From Delphinapterus leucas (taxonomy: Eukaryota > Chordata > Mammalia > Artiodactyla > Monodontidae): a DNA stretch of 64,000 bases. The stretch spans positions 6,496,901 to 6,560,900 of the forward strand of contig NW_022098043.1 in assembly GCF_002288925.2 (NCBI RefSeq), given 5' to 3'. Position numbers and translations under genes: made by a program. The number at the start of each line of letters is the position of its first letter. The first letter of the stretch is position 1. The notes under the pieces were generated by a model that ran no database searches, was not told where the DNA came from, and worked only from the letters and a program-made list of their open reading frames with translations. Positions 42,725-54,419 of the stretch are shown in pieces.

Positions 42725-43540
42725 TTCTATGAATTTTATAGCTCTAGATTTTACACTTAGATCTATGATCCTTTTTGAGTTAATGTTTTAATATGGTATG
42801 CAGTATAGATGAAAGTCCTTTGCTTTTGTTCTTTTTTTCTTTATTTCCCTTCCTTCCTTCTACCTCCATGCCAATATTCAATTGTTCCACACCATTTGAT
42901 ACAAAGAGTATTCTCTCTCCACTGGATTGCCTTTGCAGAGTCAGTTAGCCGTACAGGTGTGTGTCTATTTCTGGATTTTCTTTTCTATCCCGTTGACCTA
43001 TTTATCTATCTTTATGCCAGTACCACTCAGTGTTGTATAAAAGTCTTGAAATCAGGTGGTGTAAGTCCTCTCACTTTTCAAAATTGCATTGATAGCTTTA
43101 GGTCCATGTGACTCTTGGAATCAGCTTGTCAATTTCTATACAAAAGCCTGCTGAGAATTCAACTCTATACATCAATTTGAGGAGAATTAACATTGTAACA
43201 ATACTGAGTTTTCTAACCCATGAACGTAATATATCGCTCTATTTGTTTAGGTTTTCTTTAATTTCTCTCAGCAATGTTTTGTCGTTTTTAGGGTACAGGT
43301 CTTGCACATCGTTTTTCAGTATTTTTTATTTTTCGATGCTAGTGTAAATGGTGTTTTAGATTTTCAATTTCTGATTGTTCATGGCTATTATGTAGAAATA
43401 AATTAATTTTTTTATATTAACCTTGTATCCTGCAATCTTGCTAAATTCAGTTATTAATTCTAGTGCACATTGGATTTTCTACATACAATATCATGTCATC
43501 TGCAACAGTTTTACTTCTTCCATTCCAACCTGGTTGCCTT

Positions 43541-43559
43541 TTTTTTTTTTTTTTTTTTT
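43541..43559. repeat. Poly(T) run
   Basis: A run of about 19 T within the antisense L1, possibly an A-rich expansion on the other strand. Confidence 0.8.
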
Positions 43560-45620
43560 GTAATTTTCCCTTACTGCACTGGCTAGAACTTCCAGTACAA
43601 ACAGAAATGGTGAGAGTTTTTGCTGAGGGTTTTTATGAGGAAGGGGTGTTGTTTTTGTTAAATTTTTTCTGCATCTGTTGGGATGATCATAAAGTTCTTT
43701 TCCAGTTTGTTAATATTGTGAATTAAATGATTAATTTTCAAATGTTAAACCAACTTTGCGTTCCTGGGACAAGCCCCACTTAGTTATGATGTGTTATGCT
43801 TTTTATATATAGTTGGATCCAATTTCATTAAGAATTTTTGCAACTTTGTTCATGAAGGATATTAACTATAGTTTTCTTTTAATGTCATTTTCTGGTTTTA
43901 GCGTAAGAATAATGCTGGCCTCATAGCATGTGTAGGGGAGTATTCCCTCCTGTTTAATTTTGTGGAAGAGTTTGTATAGGATTGATGTTATTCTTCCTTA
44001 AATGTTTGGTAGAATTCACTGGTGATTGCTGAGGTTTTCTTTATGTGACGGTTTCTAAGTAGTCTGCAATTTCTTTAATAGATGTAGGGCTACATTTATT
44101 TGTTATCTATTTCTTTTTGAGACTCCTTTGGTAGCTTGTGTCTTTCAAGGAACCTGCCCTTTTCATCTAAGTCATTGAATTTATTGGCACTAAGTTATTA
44201 ATAATATTCTCTTATTATTCTTTAAATATCTGTAGGCTTTGGATGTTACCTTTCTCATTGTTGATATTGGTAATTTGTGACTTCTTTCTTTCCTGACCAC
44301 TATGACTAGAAGGTTATTAATTGTATTGATCTTCTCAATAACCAGCCTTTGGTTTTATTAATGTTTCTCTTGCTTTTCTGCTTTCTATTTCATTTATTTC
44401 CTCTCTTGTTTTTATTATTTCTTTTTTTCTACTTACTTTGGTTTTAATTTGATCTTCTTTCTCTAGTTTCTTTAGGTGAAAGCTGAGGTCATGGATTTCA
44501 GAACTGTTTCCTTTTCTGATACAGATAATTAGACAGATTTCCACCTAAGTACTGCTTTAGCAGCTTCACACAAACTTGATATGTTGTTTTCACTTTCATT
44601 CTGTTAAAAAATATTTTATAATTTCCTTTTTAATTTCTTCTTTGAGCTTTGGGTTATTTAGAAGTGTGTTATTTAGTTTCAGATATTGGAGGGATTTTTC
44701 AGAGATCTTCCTCTTATTGATTTCCAATTTAATTCCATTGTGGTCAGTGAGCATACTTTGTATGACTGAAATCATTTAAAATTTTTGAACTTGCTTTATG
44801 GCCCATAATATACTCTGTCTTATAACCATTCCTTGTGCACTTGAAAAGAATGTGTATTCTGCTGTTTTGGGTGGAATGTTCTATCTATGTCACTAAAGTC
44901 AAGTTGGCTAAAAATGTCCAAGGCTTCTATATCCTTACTAATTTTTGTCCACTTGTTCTATTGATTATCAAGAGAGAGGTATTGAAATCTCTGATTATAT
45001 TTGAGGATTTGTCTATTTCTATCAGTTTTTTTTCTTATATTTTGAACATCTTTTATTAGGTGCATAAACATTTAGGATTATGTCTTCTTGATGAATTGAC
45101 CCCTTATAATTATGAAATGACCTTCTTTATCCCTGGTCAAATTCTTTACTTTGAAATCTAATTTGTCTGATAATAATACAGCCACTCCAACTTTCTTTCA
45201 TTAGTGTCACATGGTATATCTTTTTCTATAATTTTACTCTTAACCTATTTGTGTCCTCATATTTAAAGTAAGTTTCTTGTAAGCAGCACATGGTTGGGTC
45301 TTGCCTTTTTGTTCAGTCTAACAAGTCTGTCTTTTAACTGAGGTATTCAGGTCATTCATATTTAATGTGATTGTTGATACGGTTTAAATCTACCATAATA
45401 TTATCTGTTTTCTAATTGTCCCATCTGTTATTTGTTGTATTTCTCTATTTCTGCCTTCTTCTTAGATAAATTGATTTCCTTTTATCTTCTTTGCTTATTA
45501 GTTGTAACTCTTTGTTTTGTTATTTTCATGGTTGTTTTAGGGTTTCTAGTATACATATTTAACTTATTATTCTATCTTCAAGCAATATTATACCACTTCG
45601 TGAGTAGTATAAGAACCTAA

Positions 45621-45850
45621 AAGAGTATACCTCCATTTCTCTTCTCTTCTTCCTCTCCTGTTTTTATTATTTTCTTTCTTCTGCTTACTTTGGTTTTAAT
45701 TTGATCTTCTTTTTCTAGTTTCTTTAAGTGAAAGCTAAGGTCATGGATTTCAGACCTTTTTCCTTTCCTGATACACATACTTAGTGCTACAAATTTCCAG
45801 CTAAGCACTGCATTAGCAGCATCCCACATGTATATATAGATGCAAAATGT
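45621..45850 (-). repeat. Second copy of an L1 ORF2 segment
   Basis: This block repeats 44395-44590 in the same orientation. Shared phrases include 'cttactttggttttaatttg' and 'aggtcatggatttcaga'. It is out of order within the L1. Confidence 0.8.
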
Positions 45851-45879
45851 ATTGTTCTCATACATTATACATCTACATA

Positions 45880-47440
45880 TGCTATAAATTTTCCATTGCT
45901 TTGCTATATTTTTTTGTTTGGTCAGTTATCTTTTAAAGAGTTTAAATAATAAGAAAAAATCTTATATTTCAATCTTCATAATTATCATTTCCAGTGTCCT
46001 TATTTCCTTTGTGTAAATCCATATTCTATCTGGTATCATTTTTCTTCTGCCTAAAGGATATTTTAAAAAATACTTCCTACTTACTGTGTGGCTCTGCTGG
46101 TAATGAATTATTTTGGCTTTATATATTTGTATATCTTTAAAAGTCTTTATTTCGCCTTCATTTCTGAAAAATATTTTTTCTGTAGAATAGAATTCTAGAT
46201 AGACAATTTTGAGGATTGGTTTTTTCCAGTACTTTAAACATGTGGTTCCCCTGACTTCTCACTTGCATTGTCTCTAAGAAGAAATCTGCTGTCACCTTTA
46301 TCTTTGCTCCTTTGTATTTACATTATGTGTCTATTTTCTTTGGCTACTTTTAAGATTTTCTCTTTACCATTGGTTTTGAGCAACTTGATTATGATGTGAT
46401 GGTGTCGTTTTCTTCCTTCTTTCTTGTGCTTGGGGTTCTTTGAGATTCTTGGCTCAATTTGGAAAAATGTCAGTCATTATTTCTTCTAACATTTTTCTTT
46501 CTAATAGTCCCTCTTTCCCTCGTCCATTTTCTCTCCTGCCCTTTAAGGATTCCATTTACTCACATATTAGGATGCTTGAGGTTGTCCTGCAGATCACTGA
46601 TGCTCTATTCATTTTTATTTTTGTGTCCTGCTTCCCTTTGATTTTATTTAAAATAGTTTTTATTGATACGCATTCAAGTTCAGTGATCTTTTCTTCTGCA
46701 ATGTCTAGTTTGCTATCAATCCCATCCTGTGTATTTTTATCTCAGACACTGTAATTTTAATATATGGCTGTTTCATCTGAGTCCCTTTTTTATATCTTCA
46801 ATTCTCTACTTAAGATGTTCAATCTTTCTTCTAGTATTTTCAACATATGGAATACAGTTATAACAACTGTTTTATGTCCTTATCTGATCATTCTAACATC
46901 TATATCGAGTCTGGATTGGTTTTGATTGATTTTTATCTTCATTATGGGTCATATATTCTTGCTTCTTTGCATGAATGGTAATTTTTTATTTGATGCCAGA
47001 CATTGTGAATTTTGCCTTATTGAATGCTGGATATTTTTGTATTTCTATAAAAAAAATTCTTAATCTTTGTTCTGGGACACAATTTCATTATTTGGAAACA
47101 GTTTGATCTTTTCAATTCCTGCTTTGGAGATTTGTTCAGAGAGACCAGAGCAGCATTCAGTATAGGAATAATTATTCCTACTACTGAAGCAAGAGCCTTC
47201 TGAGTACTCTACCCAATGCCCTGTGAATTATGAGGATTCTCAGTCTGGTACATGGGAATAGGCACTGTTCCAGACCCTATGTGAGTTCTGTACTGTCCTC
47301 TCTAATGCTTTGGGTGTTTTTTCCCTAGTCTTGGGTAATTTCCACACATGCATATGTCTGTGCAACTTAGAGGACCTGCAGAAGCCCTGAAATTACACAC
47401 AGAGAGACCCTTGCATGTACACTTGTCATCTAGGACCTCC
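45880..47440 (-). repeat. LINE-1 5' part (ORF1 region and 5' UTR), antisense
   Basis: Continues the old L1 (or an L1/HAL1-type relative). 'tgatctTTTCTTCTGCaatg' and 'agtttgctatcaatcccatc' are the reverse complement of the ORF1 coiled-coil region. 'tttgatgccagacattgtga' and 'gagtactctacccaatgccc' lie in the 5' part. Frames are broken. Confidence 0.78.
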
Positions 47441-48145
47441 ATCTTATTTTCCATTGTGGTTCATACTCCATACATCACAGCAACAAAGGCCAAGAGCCCA
47501 CTCTCCAGCCTGACATCTATTCTGAATCTTAAAAGCAAACCCAATGACAATGACATGAATCAGGACCACTGCAGAACAGCCAGTTGCCATCCTTAGTGAC
47601 TCACATCACTCTTACATTTATCACTTATTATTCATCAATACCATTATCAAACTTAACAGAAAATCATCTATTAAGATGAGAAGCCCATGTAGTGTAACAA
47701 AAATTTGTTCTTGGCAACCAGACATGGAGTATGAATCTCCCTGAGATGTCAGAAGAGAATCAATTTGCCGCACCATCAATGCCCCAAGCTGAAATTCTTT
47801 TTAAACTATACCCTACACCCCAAACAAAATTACATCACCTTTTTCCTTCATTTATCCAATTTTATACTCTAATGTGCTATATTGATATTGATATCATTTA
47901 CTTTTATTTAATATTTTCATATACACAGCGCTATAACGCATTACCACCTTAAAATGTACTAACTGGAATCAGATTCTTTAAGGAGTCAGTGACCAGAAAG
48001 CAAGGTAAGAGCAATCATCAGAGGAAAGACTTCTTAACACTCAAGGCTTCCCCACTCCCCCTTTCCTTTGTCCTTAGTTCTCTTCTCTCCCTACTCTCTC
48101 TGCCCTCCTTCTTTGTTATTCCCTGCCCTTCTCTCCCTGCTTCTC
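47441..48145. other. Unassigned sequence
   Basis: About 700 bp with no repeat I can name. The right part (48050-48150) is pyrimidine-rich. No exon recognised. Confidence 0.4.
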
Positions 48146-48149
48146 CCAC

Positions 48150-48375
48150 TCCCACCTCAGGTAGAAGTCTGAGACCTGGGCTCAAATCCTTGTTCCACAT
48201 CTTCTTGTTGGGTGACCTTGGTTAAAGTGATTTCTTAACCTTTCAGAACCTCAGTTTTTTCACACATAGAAGAGGGACAATGAAATTTACCTAAGACAGT
48301 GGTCATGGTCATGAGGGTCAAATGAGATAATATGTATAAAACACCTGGCACATAGTGTGTGCTTAGTCACAGAAG
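48150..48375 (+). repeat. MIR SINE
   Basis: Nearly full-length sense MIR: 'agacctgggctcaaatcctt', 'ggtgaccttggttaaagtga' and 'aacacctggcacatagtgtg'. Confidence 0.88.
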
Positions 48376-48379
48376 ACGT

Positions 48380-48560
48380 TATTTCTTTATTTGATGAACA
48401 CCTATTGAGCACCTACTATGTGCCAGGCCCTGTGCTAGGTGCTGGAGTTACAGAAAGAAAGGAGTTTGATAGGGGAGACGGATGAACAAACAAATTACAC
48501 TAAAGCAGAATAAGAGAAATTATAGAAGTCTGAATAAAGTTATCAAAGGACAGGGCTGCT
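48380..48560 (-). repeat. LINE-2 3' end fragment
   Basis: 'cctattgagcacctactatg' and 'tgccaggccctgtgctaggt' are an antisense L2 tail. Confidence 0.82.
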
Positions 48561-48739
48561 TCTGTGCTGGTGGACTCTCCATCACTGAAGGGGTTTTAGA
48601 TGGAGAACATGGGCACTATTTTATTGCGATGAGGACACATTTATGGTCTGCTGCCTGGTGTCTGGGGATGAGAGCTGGGTAGAAGTCGTGCCTCTGAACT
48701 TCAGGCAGAGTTGACTCTATTCCCAGCTTGGGGTGGGGG

Positions 48740-49085
48740 TAGGGGGTACATGTGACTAAGCCTGGCCAGTTGGAACATAACATCTTAAGATCTTCCGAGA
48801 GACTTGAAGATAAGGATCTGGAGCCGCTGGCAGCCGTCTTGCCTCCTTATAATGCTGGGAATGAGGCCACCATGGAGGCAGCAGAGCCAAGGGATGTTCC
48901 AAGACAAGGCCTTGACAACATGGCTGGAACGGCTGGATCCAGCCATACCTGAAGCCAACACTCCTTAAACTTTGAAGTGAACTGAGCCATAAACCCCCCC
49001 TTGGTTTTTCATCTAGATCAGCTTAGGTACTTTCTAAATATTTCTTGTGGCCAAAAGAGTCCTATAACTGACACAACGAAGATGC
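48740..49085 (+). mobile_element. ERVL-type LTR (LTR16/LTR33-like)
   Basis: Sense LTR: 'agcctggccagttggaacat', 'ctggatccagccatacctga' and the end 'gccaaaagagtcctataact'. No viral genes. A weak L3-like scrap precedes it at 48572-48640. Confidence 0.6.
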
Positions 49086-49710
49086 TGAGATATTCAGTAA
49101 ATATTTAGTGGGGAGTAAGGAGAAAGGCGGAAAGGGATGACCTTTAAGAGCCCTTCCGGCCAGAGGGGCTATGACTTGGGCATTGAAAGGGCTGAATTGG
49201 TGGTTGTTTGAGGGACAGAACACCAGAACGGGCAACGCAGTGCCCCGGCATTCCTCCAACTCCAGTTTCCATTCCGGGGCACTTCCTGGTGCATTTAAAA
49301 GCGGCCCTGTGTGTGAGTGCCTTCAGGGGGTTTCAAAATAGCCTGCAATATAAACAGACTGGAAACCCACTCCTTCTCTTCCTCTGGCTGCCTTTTCTCT
49401 CTCCCTAGAGCAGAAGTGGGGGGCAGGGGCTGCAGAACCTCTACATGGAGGATTTAGAAAACATTTCAAATTAGGTCTCCCTCTTTCTGGGCTTGGCAAA
49501 CCCACCCTGCCTGGGGGGCTTTTTCCCCCGAGTGCCGGGCCCAGGTGCGTGGGCAGGAAAAAGCAGCCTGCTGTGCTCTGGCTTCGAGTCCTTTGGGTCC
49601 CAGGACCTGGCCCCCCCACCCAGCCTCCAATTTCCAAGGAAAAGGGTTCTGCAGGGAACAAGGAGCCACGGGAAGAGGCTGGTCCTGCTGATGGAGCAGA
49701 CCCTATCACA
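49086..49710. other. Unassigned sequence
   Basis: No gene recognised. Frames are open on both strands at 49320-49710 because of GC-rich composition. Confidence 0.4.
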
Positions 49711-49714
49711 ACAT

Positions 49715-49800
49715 AATTTAGTGCAACAAAAATTTATTAAGCAACTACCCTTGTGCCAGCCCTGTGAGGGACCTGGGGTGGACAAAAACAGGGAATAGAA
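49715..49800 (-). repeat. LINE-2 tail fragment
   Basis: 'caacaaaaatttattaagca' and 'cttgtgccagccctgtgagg' are an antisense L2 tail. Confidence 0.7.
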
Positions 49801-49849
49801 GGCACTTCCATCTGGGGTGCAGGAGATGTGTGAGCTTGCCACAGAACTG

Positions 49850-50112
49850 GGGTGGCTTGCTTCCAAAGGCAGCTCCCAGTATACCTCGCGGTATTCACAC
49901 CCTGGAGTGGTCCCCTCCTCTGAGTCTGTGATGGCCTTGTGACTCACTTCTGACCCACAGAATACAGCAGAAGTGATGCTGTGTGATTTCAGAGAGTAGG
50001 TCAGAAGAAGCCTTGCAGCTTCCACCTATGTCTCTCGGAACGCTCGCACTGGGGGTGCTCGCAGCCACCATGCTGTGAGAAGCCCAAGCCACAGGGAGAG
50101 GCCACAGAGAGG
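49850..50112 (+). mobile_element. MLT1-type LTR, 5' part
   Basis: Sense MaLR LTR: 'tgatggccttgtgactcact', 'aatacagcagaagtgatgct' and 'gcagccaccatgctgtgaga'. It is cut off at the start of the next LTR. Confidence 0.7.
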
Positions 50113-50540
50113 GTTATGGTTTGAATTGTGTCTCCCCCCGACAGTTCCTCTGTTGAAATCCTAACCCTCAGTACCTCAGAGTTTCCTTATCTGGAAATAA
50201 GGTCATTGCAGATGTAACTGGTTAAGATGAGGTCCTACTGAAGTAGGCTGGGCCCTAATCCAACATGATGGGTGTCATAAAAAGGGGAAGTTTGGACACA
50301 GACACCCACACACAGGGAGAACATCAATGAAGATGAAGCCAGAGATCAGGGTGTTGCTCTGTAAGCCAAAGAACACCAAAGATGGCCAGCAAACCACCCG
50401 AAGCCGGGAGAGAGGCATGGAACAGTTTCTCCCTCCCATCCCTCAGAAGGAACCAACCTTGCCAATACCTTGATCTTGGACTTCCAGCCTCCAGAACCGA
50501 GGCAATAATTACTGCTGTTTAAGCTGCCCAGTGGGGGGAG
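50113..50540 (+). mobile_element. MLT1A-like LTR (ERVL-MaLR)
   Basis: Nearly full sense LTR: 'gttatggtttgaattgtgtc', 'ggtcattgcagatgtaactg', 'ccttgatcttggacttccag' and 'cctccagaaccgaggcaata'. Same family as the antisense copy at 36910-37390. No viral genes. Confidence 0.85.
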
Positions 50541-51435
50541 GATTAAATAGGTTTGGAGAAATGGAGAGAACTGGGGAGATGGGGGGCGTCCACATGAAAC
50601 CCCCCTGAAGGCCTTACCTGTGGGGCCTTTCTCCCTCCCCACTTCTCATATTGTGAATGCCAGGCCTCTTCTTCTGCACCATTTTGGGGTAAGGCTCAAA
50701 CAGTTCAGGAAATCTGTGGCTAAAACTGCCCATGAGCTCAGTGTGGATCTGATCTGGGGACGTGGGTGTGTCTGGCTCTTAATAAGAGAACCCCCGCTCC
50801 CCACCCTCGGAGGTGCCAAGCAGAGGGTCACAGATCAGCAGAACCCCTTCAGCCCCCATCCCTGATCCTTACCCCACGCCCACCCCCAGGATGCAGGGCA
50901 GCAGCCCCTGTTTACTTACTAAGGGCTTTCCCTTTGTCATCTGTAGCAGCCTGGGCATAGGCTCTGCCACCAAAACAAAAAGGCCCGGAAACACAGTGGC
51001 CCAGCAGGAAGGGGGTTCGCTTCTCTCTCGTGTCCAGAGGTAGACAGAAGGTCCATGGTGTGTGGGCCAGCTCCCCACGATTGTCTATGTTTCCCAGCCT
51101 CCTTCTGTCTTGTTGCTCCTCAATTCCCTGAGGAGGAAGTTCCTCAATTTCCTCATCGACTTGGTAGAAGTTTATTCCACCAAGCATCAGGGTCCCACCA
51201 GCCTCAGGGTCCTGCTCCTGCCGGCAGGAAGGAGAAAGAGAGCATGGTGAGCAGGCAAGCGGCTGTAATCTGAAGGTTGCCCACCTCACTTCCACTCACC
51301 TTCCAATGGCCTTGCCTTGCTGCAAAGACTGGGAACTGTCTCCACACGTGCGTGTCGGCGCTCAGCCAGAGTCTATTAATAAAAGGAAAAAAAAGATGAT
51401 AAGTGGTGAGGGACAGCTAGTGATCTCCAGCACGA
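50541..51435. other. Unassigned sequence
   Basis: No recognisable gene or repeat over about 900 bp. Several short frames are open on both strands. Confidence 0.4.
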
Positions 51436-51439
51436 ATCT

Positions 51440-51595
51440 AATCACCAAGACGGTATTGTCAATCTCACATTCCAGGAGAAAAGGGCTCAGAGAGGGGGAG
51501 TGACTTGTCCAAGCTTACCCAGCTAGGAGGCTGCAGAGCCGCACAAAGCCAGGCCTGGCTGGCTGCCGCAGCCTCGACCCTCTGCACAGAATTCA
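51440..51595 (-). repeat. MIR SINE fragment
   Basis: 'gagagggggagtgacttgtc' and 'caagcttacccagctaggag' are antisense MIR. Confidence 0.75.
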
Positions 51596-51679
51596 GACCC
51601 TGTTACGGTGTTGAGGTGGGGTGCAGGGGTCTTCCTATATCTTAGCCGTCCTGGGTCTGCCAGTCTCTGAGACTTCCAC

Positions 51680-51842
51680 CCTCAGCCTTGGATAAGCAGC
51701 TGAACGGCTCTGAACCTCAGCTTTGCCATCTGTTTAATGGGGTAATAGTTGTTGTTCTTAAGGTTGTAGTGAAGAAGAGATGAAGCAGAGAAGGGGTTCG
51801 GAACAGAGCAAACATTCAATCATTGCTCGTTACTATTGTTAG
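51680..51842 (+). repeat. MIR SINE
   Basis: 'gctctgaacctcagctttgc' and 'catctgtttaatggggtaat' are sense MIR. Confidence 0.78.
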
Positions 51843-51945
51843 CAGAGCCACCTTGCTGCAGCCCCTGCTGCTACACCAGCTGTTTTAAAGAATTTCTAAT
51901 TCTGCCAGCCCACTGCAGTTTTGGCCCTTATGCACCTTCAGAAGT

Positions 51946-52445
51946 TGTATTAGTTATCTGTTGCTGCATTAACAATAGTACCACAAACTTAGTACCCTTA
52001 GAGCAACACACATTTATTATCTCAGAGTTTCATGGGTCAGGAGTCTGGGCACAGCTTAGCTGGGTCCCCTGGAGGGCTGCAATCACAGTGTTAGCTGGGG
52101 CAGGGGGCTCATCGTGGGAGAAGGATCCACTTCCAAGTTCACATGTTGTCAGCAGGATTCAGCTCCATCTGGGCTGTCTTGCTGGCCGTGGAGACCATCC
52201 TCAGCTCTCACCACACAGGTCTCACCTTGGACAGCTCATGACATGGAAGCTTGCTCCATCCAAGCTAGCAAGGGAGAGAGTCTAGCAAGAAGTAAGCCAG
52301 GATCTCATGTAACATCATCATGGAGGTGATATCCCATCACCTCTGCTGTACTTGGTTGGTTAGAAGCCAGTTCCATTCGAGGGGAGGGGATGACACAAGG
52401 CATGAGAGCAAGAGGCAAGGATCACTGAGGCCATCTTGGTGTTTG
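51946..52445 (-). mobile_element. MLT1-type LTR (ERVL-MaLR)
   Basis: Nearly complete antisense LTR: 'tattagttatctgttgctgc', 'gtctgggcacagcttagctg', 'acatgttgtcagcaggattc' and 'gatatcccatcacctctgct', ending 'gaggccatcttggtgtttgc'. The 149-residue frame across it is not a gene. Confidence 0.83.
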
Positions 52446-52551
52446 CCACCCAGAAGTCAAAGTCACGACAATTGACGAGTGGACAGCTGCCTGGAACCAT
52501 GGTGTCAGAGGAAAATGAAACCATACTAAGGTATCCAGAGACACAGAAAAT

Positions 52552-52808
52552 AGGAGCTACCATTTATTGAGCACCTACTATGCACCAGGCACTGTCCAAG
52601 TGCTTTAGACATATTTGCTCATTTAATCTTTATAACAACCCTTTGAGAAAGTGGTTCTGAGTATCTATTTAGAGAAGAGGCCCAGTGAGACTCAGAGAGA
52701 TTAAGTGACTTGCCCAAGGTCACACAGCAGAGAGGCAGCCAAACTGAGATTCAAGCTTAGGCCACCTCACATCAAAGCCCTGGCTCTAAACCCTGATGGT
52801 GCCTTGTC
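52552..52808 (-). repeat. MIR SINE, well preserved
   Basis: Nearly full antisense MIR: 'catttattgagcacctacta', 'gcaccaggcactgtccaagt', 'aagtgacttgcccaaggtca' and 'aagccctggctctaaaccct'. Confidence 0.92.
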
Positions 52809-53419
52809 TGCGTCAGCCAGCTGAAAAAAGATTGGAATCAATGACTGCTGAATCTGGACTTTTCTCTAAAAATAAAAGTAAAGGTCAGGCCCCATCACAT
52901 GAGGAAAGATGAAAGAACTGGGTGTGTGTGATGAGAGAAGAAAAGGAAAAAGGGGTCACGGTTGCTGACTTCAGACCTCAGAGGGCTTGTCTCAGGGAGG
53001 AAGGACCCTTTTTCTGGATGGCTCCAAGGCATGACGGGGGAGGGGCAAACTCTGGAGAGCAGGGGGAGGACCGTGGTGGACCCCAACCCAGGCCAGTGTC
53101 TTCCCCCTTCTTGTGGAAGGAAAGACTCATGAGCTTGTCTTTGCAGCTGAGCAAATATTTCCGCTTCCCCTATGCAGTCTGGAATCGGCTTCTTCTCCAG
53201 CCAGCTCCGCGGGCCTTCAGAGCAGTGGCCTCGAGCTGTGAGGTGGAGGTCATCCCGGCCACCCCGACCAGATGGGACCAAAAAGGAGACCGCCGGGCGC
53301 AGGTCGGAGGGCACTGCTGACATCCCGTCTCCCTCTTTTGGGCCTCATCACCTGGACGACAGCAAGGGGCTCGGGGGTCTCCCCTCCTGCCCATTCTCCC
53401 TGTGGCAGCTGAGCTGTCT
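52809..53419. other. Unassigned; weak exon-like segment
   Basis: 53147-53302 (156 nt) is open in phase 0, with a good acceptor ('cttgtctttgcag') and a weak donor ('gcgcag|gtcgga'). Its peptide starts LSKYFRFPYAVWNRLL and matches nothing I know. No repeat recognised. Confidence 0.25.
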
Positions 53420-53785
53420 TTCTACAACTTAAAGCCAACCAGGTCACCCCCACCCCTGCTCAAACCCTTCCGTGGGCCCCTGCTGTCCTTGGGATAAATT
53501 TAACTCAGCCTCAACGAGCTACATGATAAGGCCCTGCAGTCCTCCCAGGTCTGGCCTCCAGATTCTTCTCCCACCAGCTCCCATCCGACCTTCCAGGCGT
53601 CCTGAACAGTAAGCGGGTCCCCACACCCCACACTATCCCGAACCTCCGTGCTCACTCTGCCTGAACTGCCCTTCCACCTAGAACACTCCTATACATCCTT
53701 TAAGAACCAATTCAAGCACAACCTCTTCTGGGAAGCTTTCCCAGGCTCCCTCCGACGGAGGTGCTTCCCCTGCTTTGTGCCTAAG
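53420..53785 (+). repeat. LINE-2 3' region
   Basis: Sense L2: 'ctacatgataaggccctgca', 'tctgcctgaactgcccttcc' and 'cttctgggaagctttcccag'. Confidence 0.78.
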
Positions 53786-54015
53786 AGAAGCAGACGTTTG
53801 TTGAGCACTGGCTCTGGGCCAGGCCATGTGCTCAGTGTTGTCCATACATGAGCTTACTGAGACCTCCCCACTTTTATCAGCATTTTTTCACCCCCATTTT
53901 CCAAAGGAAGAAACAGGCACAGAGAGATTAAATACTTTATTCCAGGGCACACAGCCAGGAAGTAGTAAAGCCAGGACAGGAACCGCCTCTGTCTGACTTC
54001 AGAATTAGTGCTCCT
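53786..54015 (-). repeat. MIR SINE
   Basis: Antisense MIR: 'cgtttgttgagcactggctc', 'cccccattttccaaaggaag' and 'agggcacacagccaggaagt'. Confidence 0.85.
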
Positions 54016-54176
54016 TGTTGTTTACTTGTATATGTGTTGAAACAAAGTAATTCATGCAAATGGTAACAAATATATTAGTAGCAAAGAGCAAAGAAAGAAA
54101 AGAAATGGTCTCTCCCTCTCTGCCCACTCCAGCTACATCATCCAGAAAACTTTTTTGAAGTTTTGAGAGCGCAAAT

Positions 54177-54389
54177 ATTTTTGGTTTTTTTTTTTGGCGG
54201 TACGCGGGCCTCTCACTGTTGTGGCCTCTCCCGCTGCGGAGCACAGGCTCCGGACGCGCAGGCTCAGCGGCCATAGCTCACCGGGCCCAGCTGCTCCGCG
54301 GCATGTGGGATCTTCCCGGACCGGGGCACGAACCCTTGTCCCCTGCATTGGCAGGCGGACTCTCAATCACTACGCCACCAGGGAAGGCC
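54177..54389 (-). mobile_element. CHR SINE, short form
   Basis: Minus-strand SINE flanked by a perfect 12-bp duplication gagagcgcaaat at 54165-54176 and 54390-54401. The head reads 'ccaccagggaaggcc'. Confidence 0.94.
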
Positions 54390-54419
54390 GAGAGCGCAAA
54401 TTTTTGATGGTTACGAGTT

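Larger units (their letters stand above)
40280..45620 (-). repeat. Large old LINE-1, 3' UTR and ORF2 region, antisense
   Basis: Reverse complement of an old L1M-type element. Landmarks in order are 'gtagtattccattgaatgga', 'aatttgcatttccctaatgg', 'ggtcacaaagatttccccct', 'ctagaacttccagtacaaac', 'gtggtcagtgagcatacttt' and 'tttgtgtcctcatatttaaa'. A SINE (41101-41314) and a retrocopy (41590-42724) interrupt it. The ORF2 reading frame is broken throughout. Open frames on either strand here are relics or shadows. Confidence 0.88.

Noticed and set aside
40280..47440. Possibility of an active LINE-1 with intact ORFs
   Set aside because: ORF1 and ORF2 regions are full of stops and indels, other elements interrupt them, and the sequence matches an old L1M type.
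51836..52285. 149-residue open frame
   Set aside because: Almost entirely inside an antisense MLT1-type LTR.
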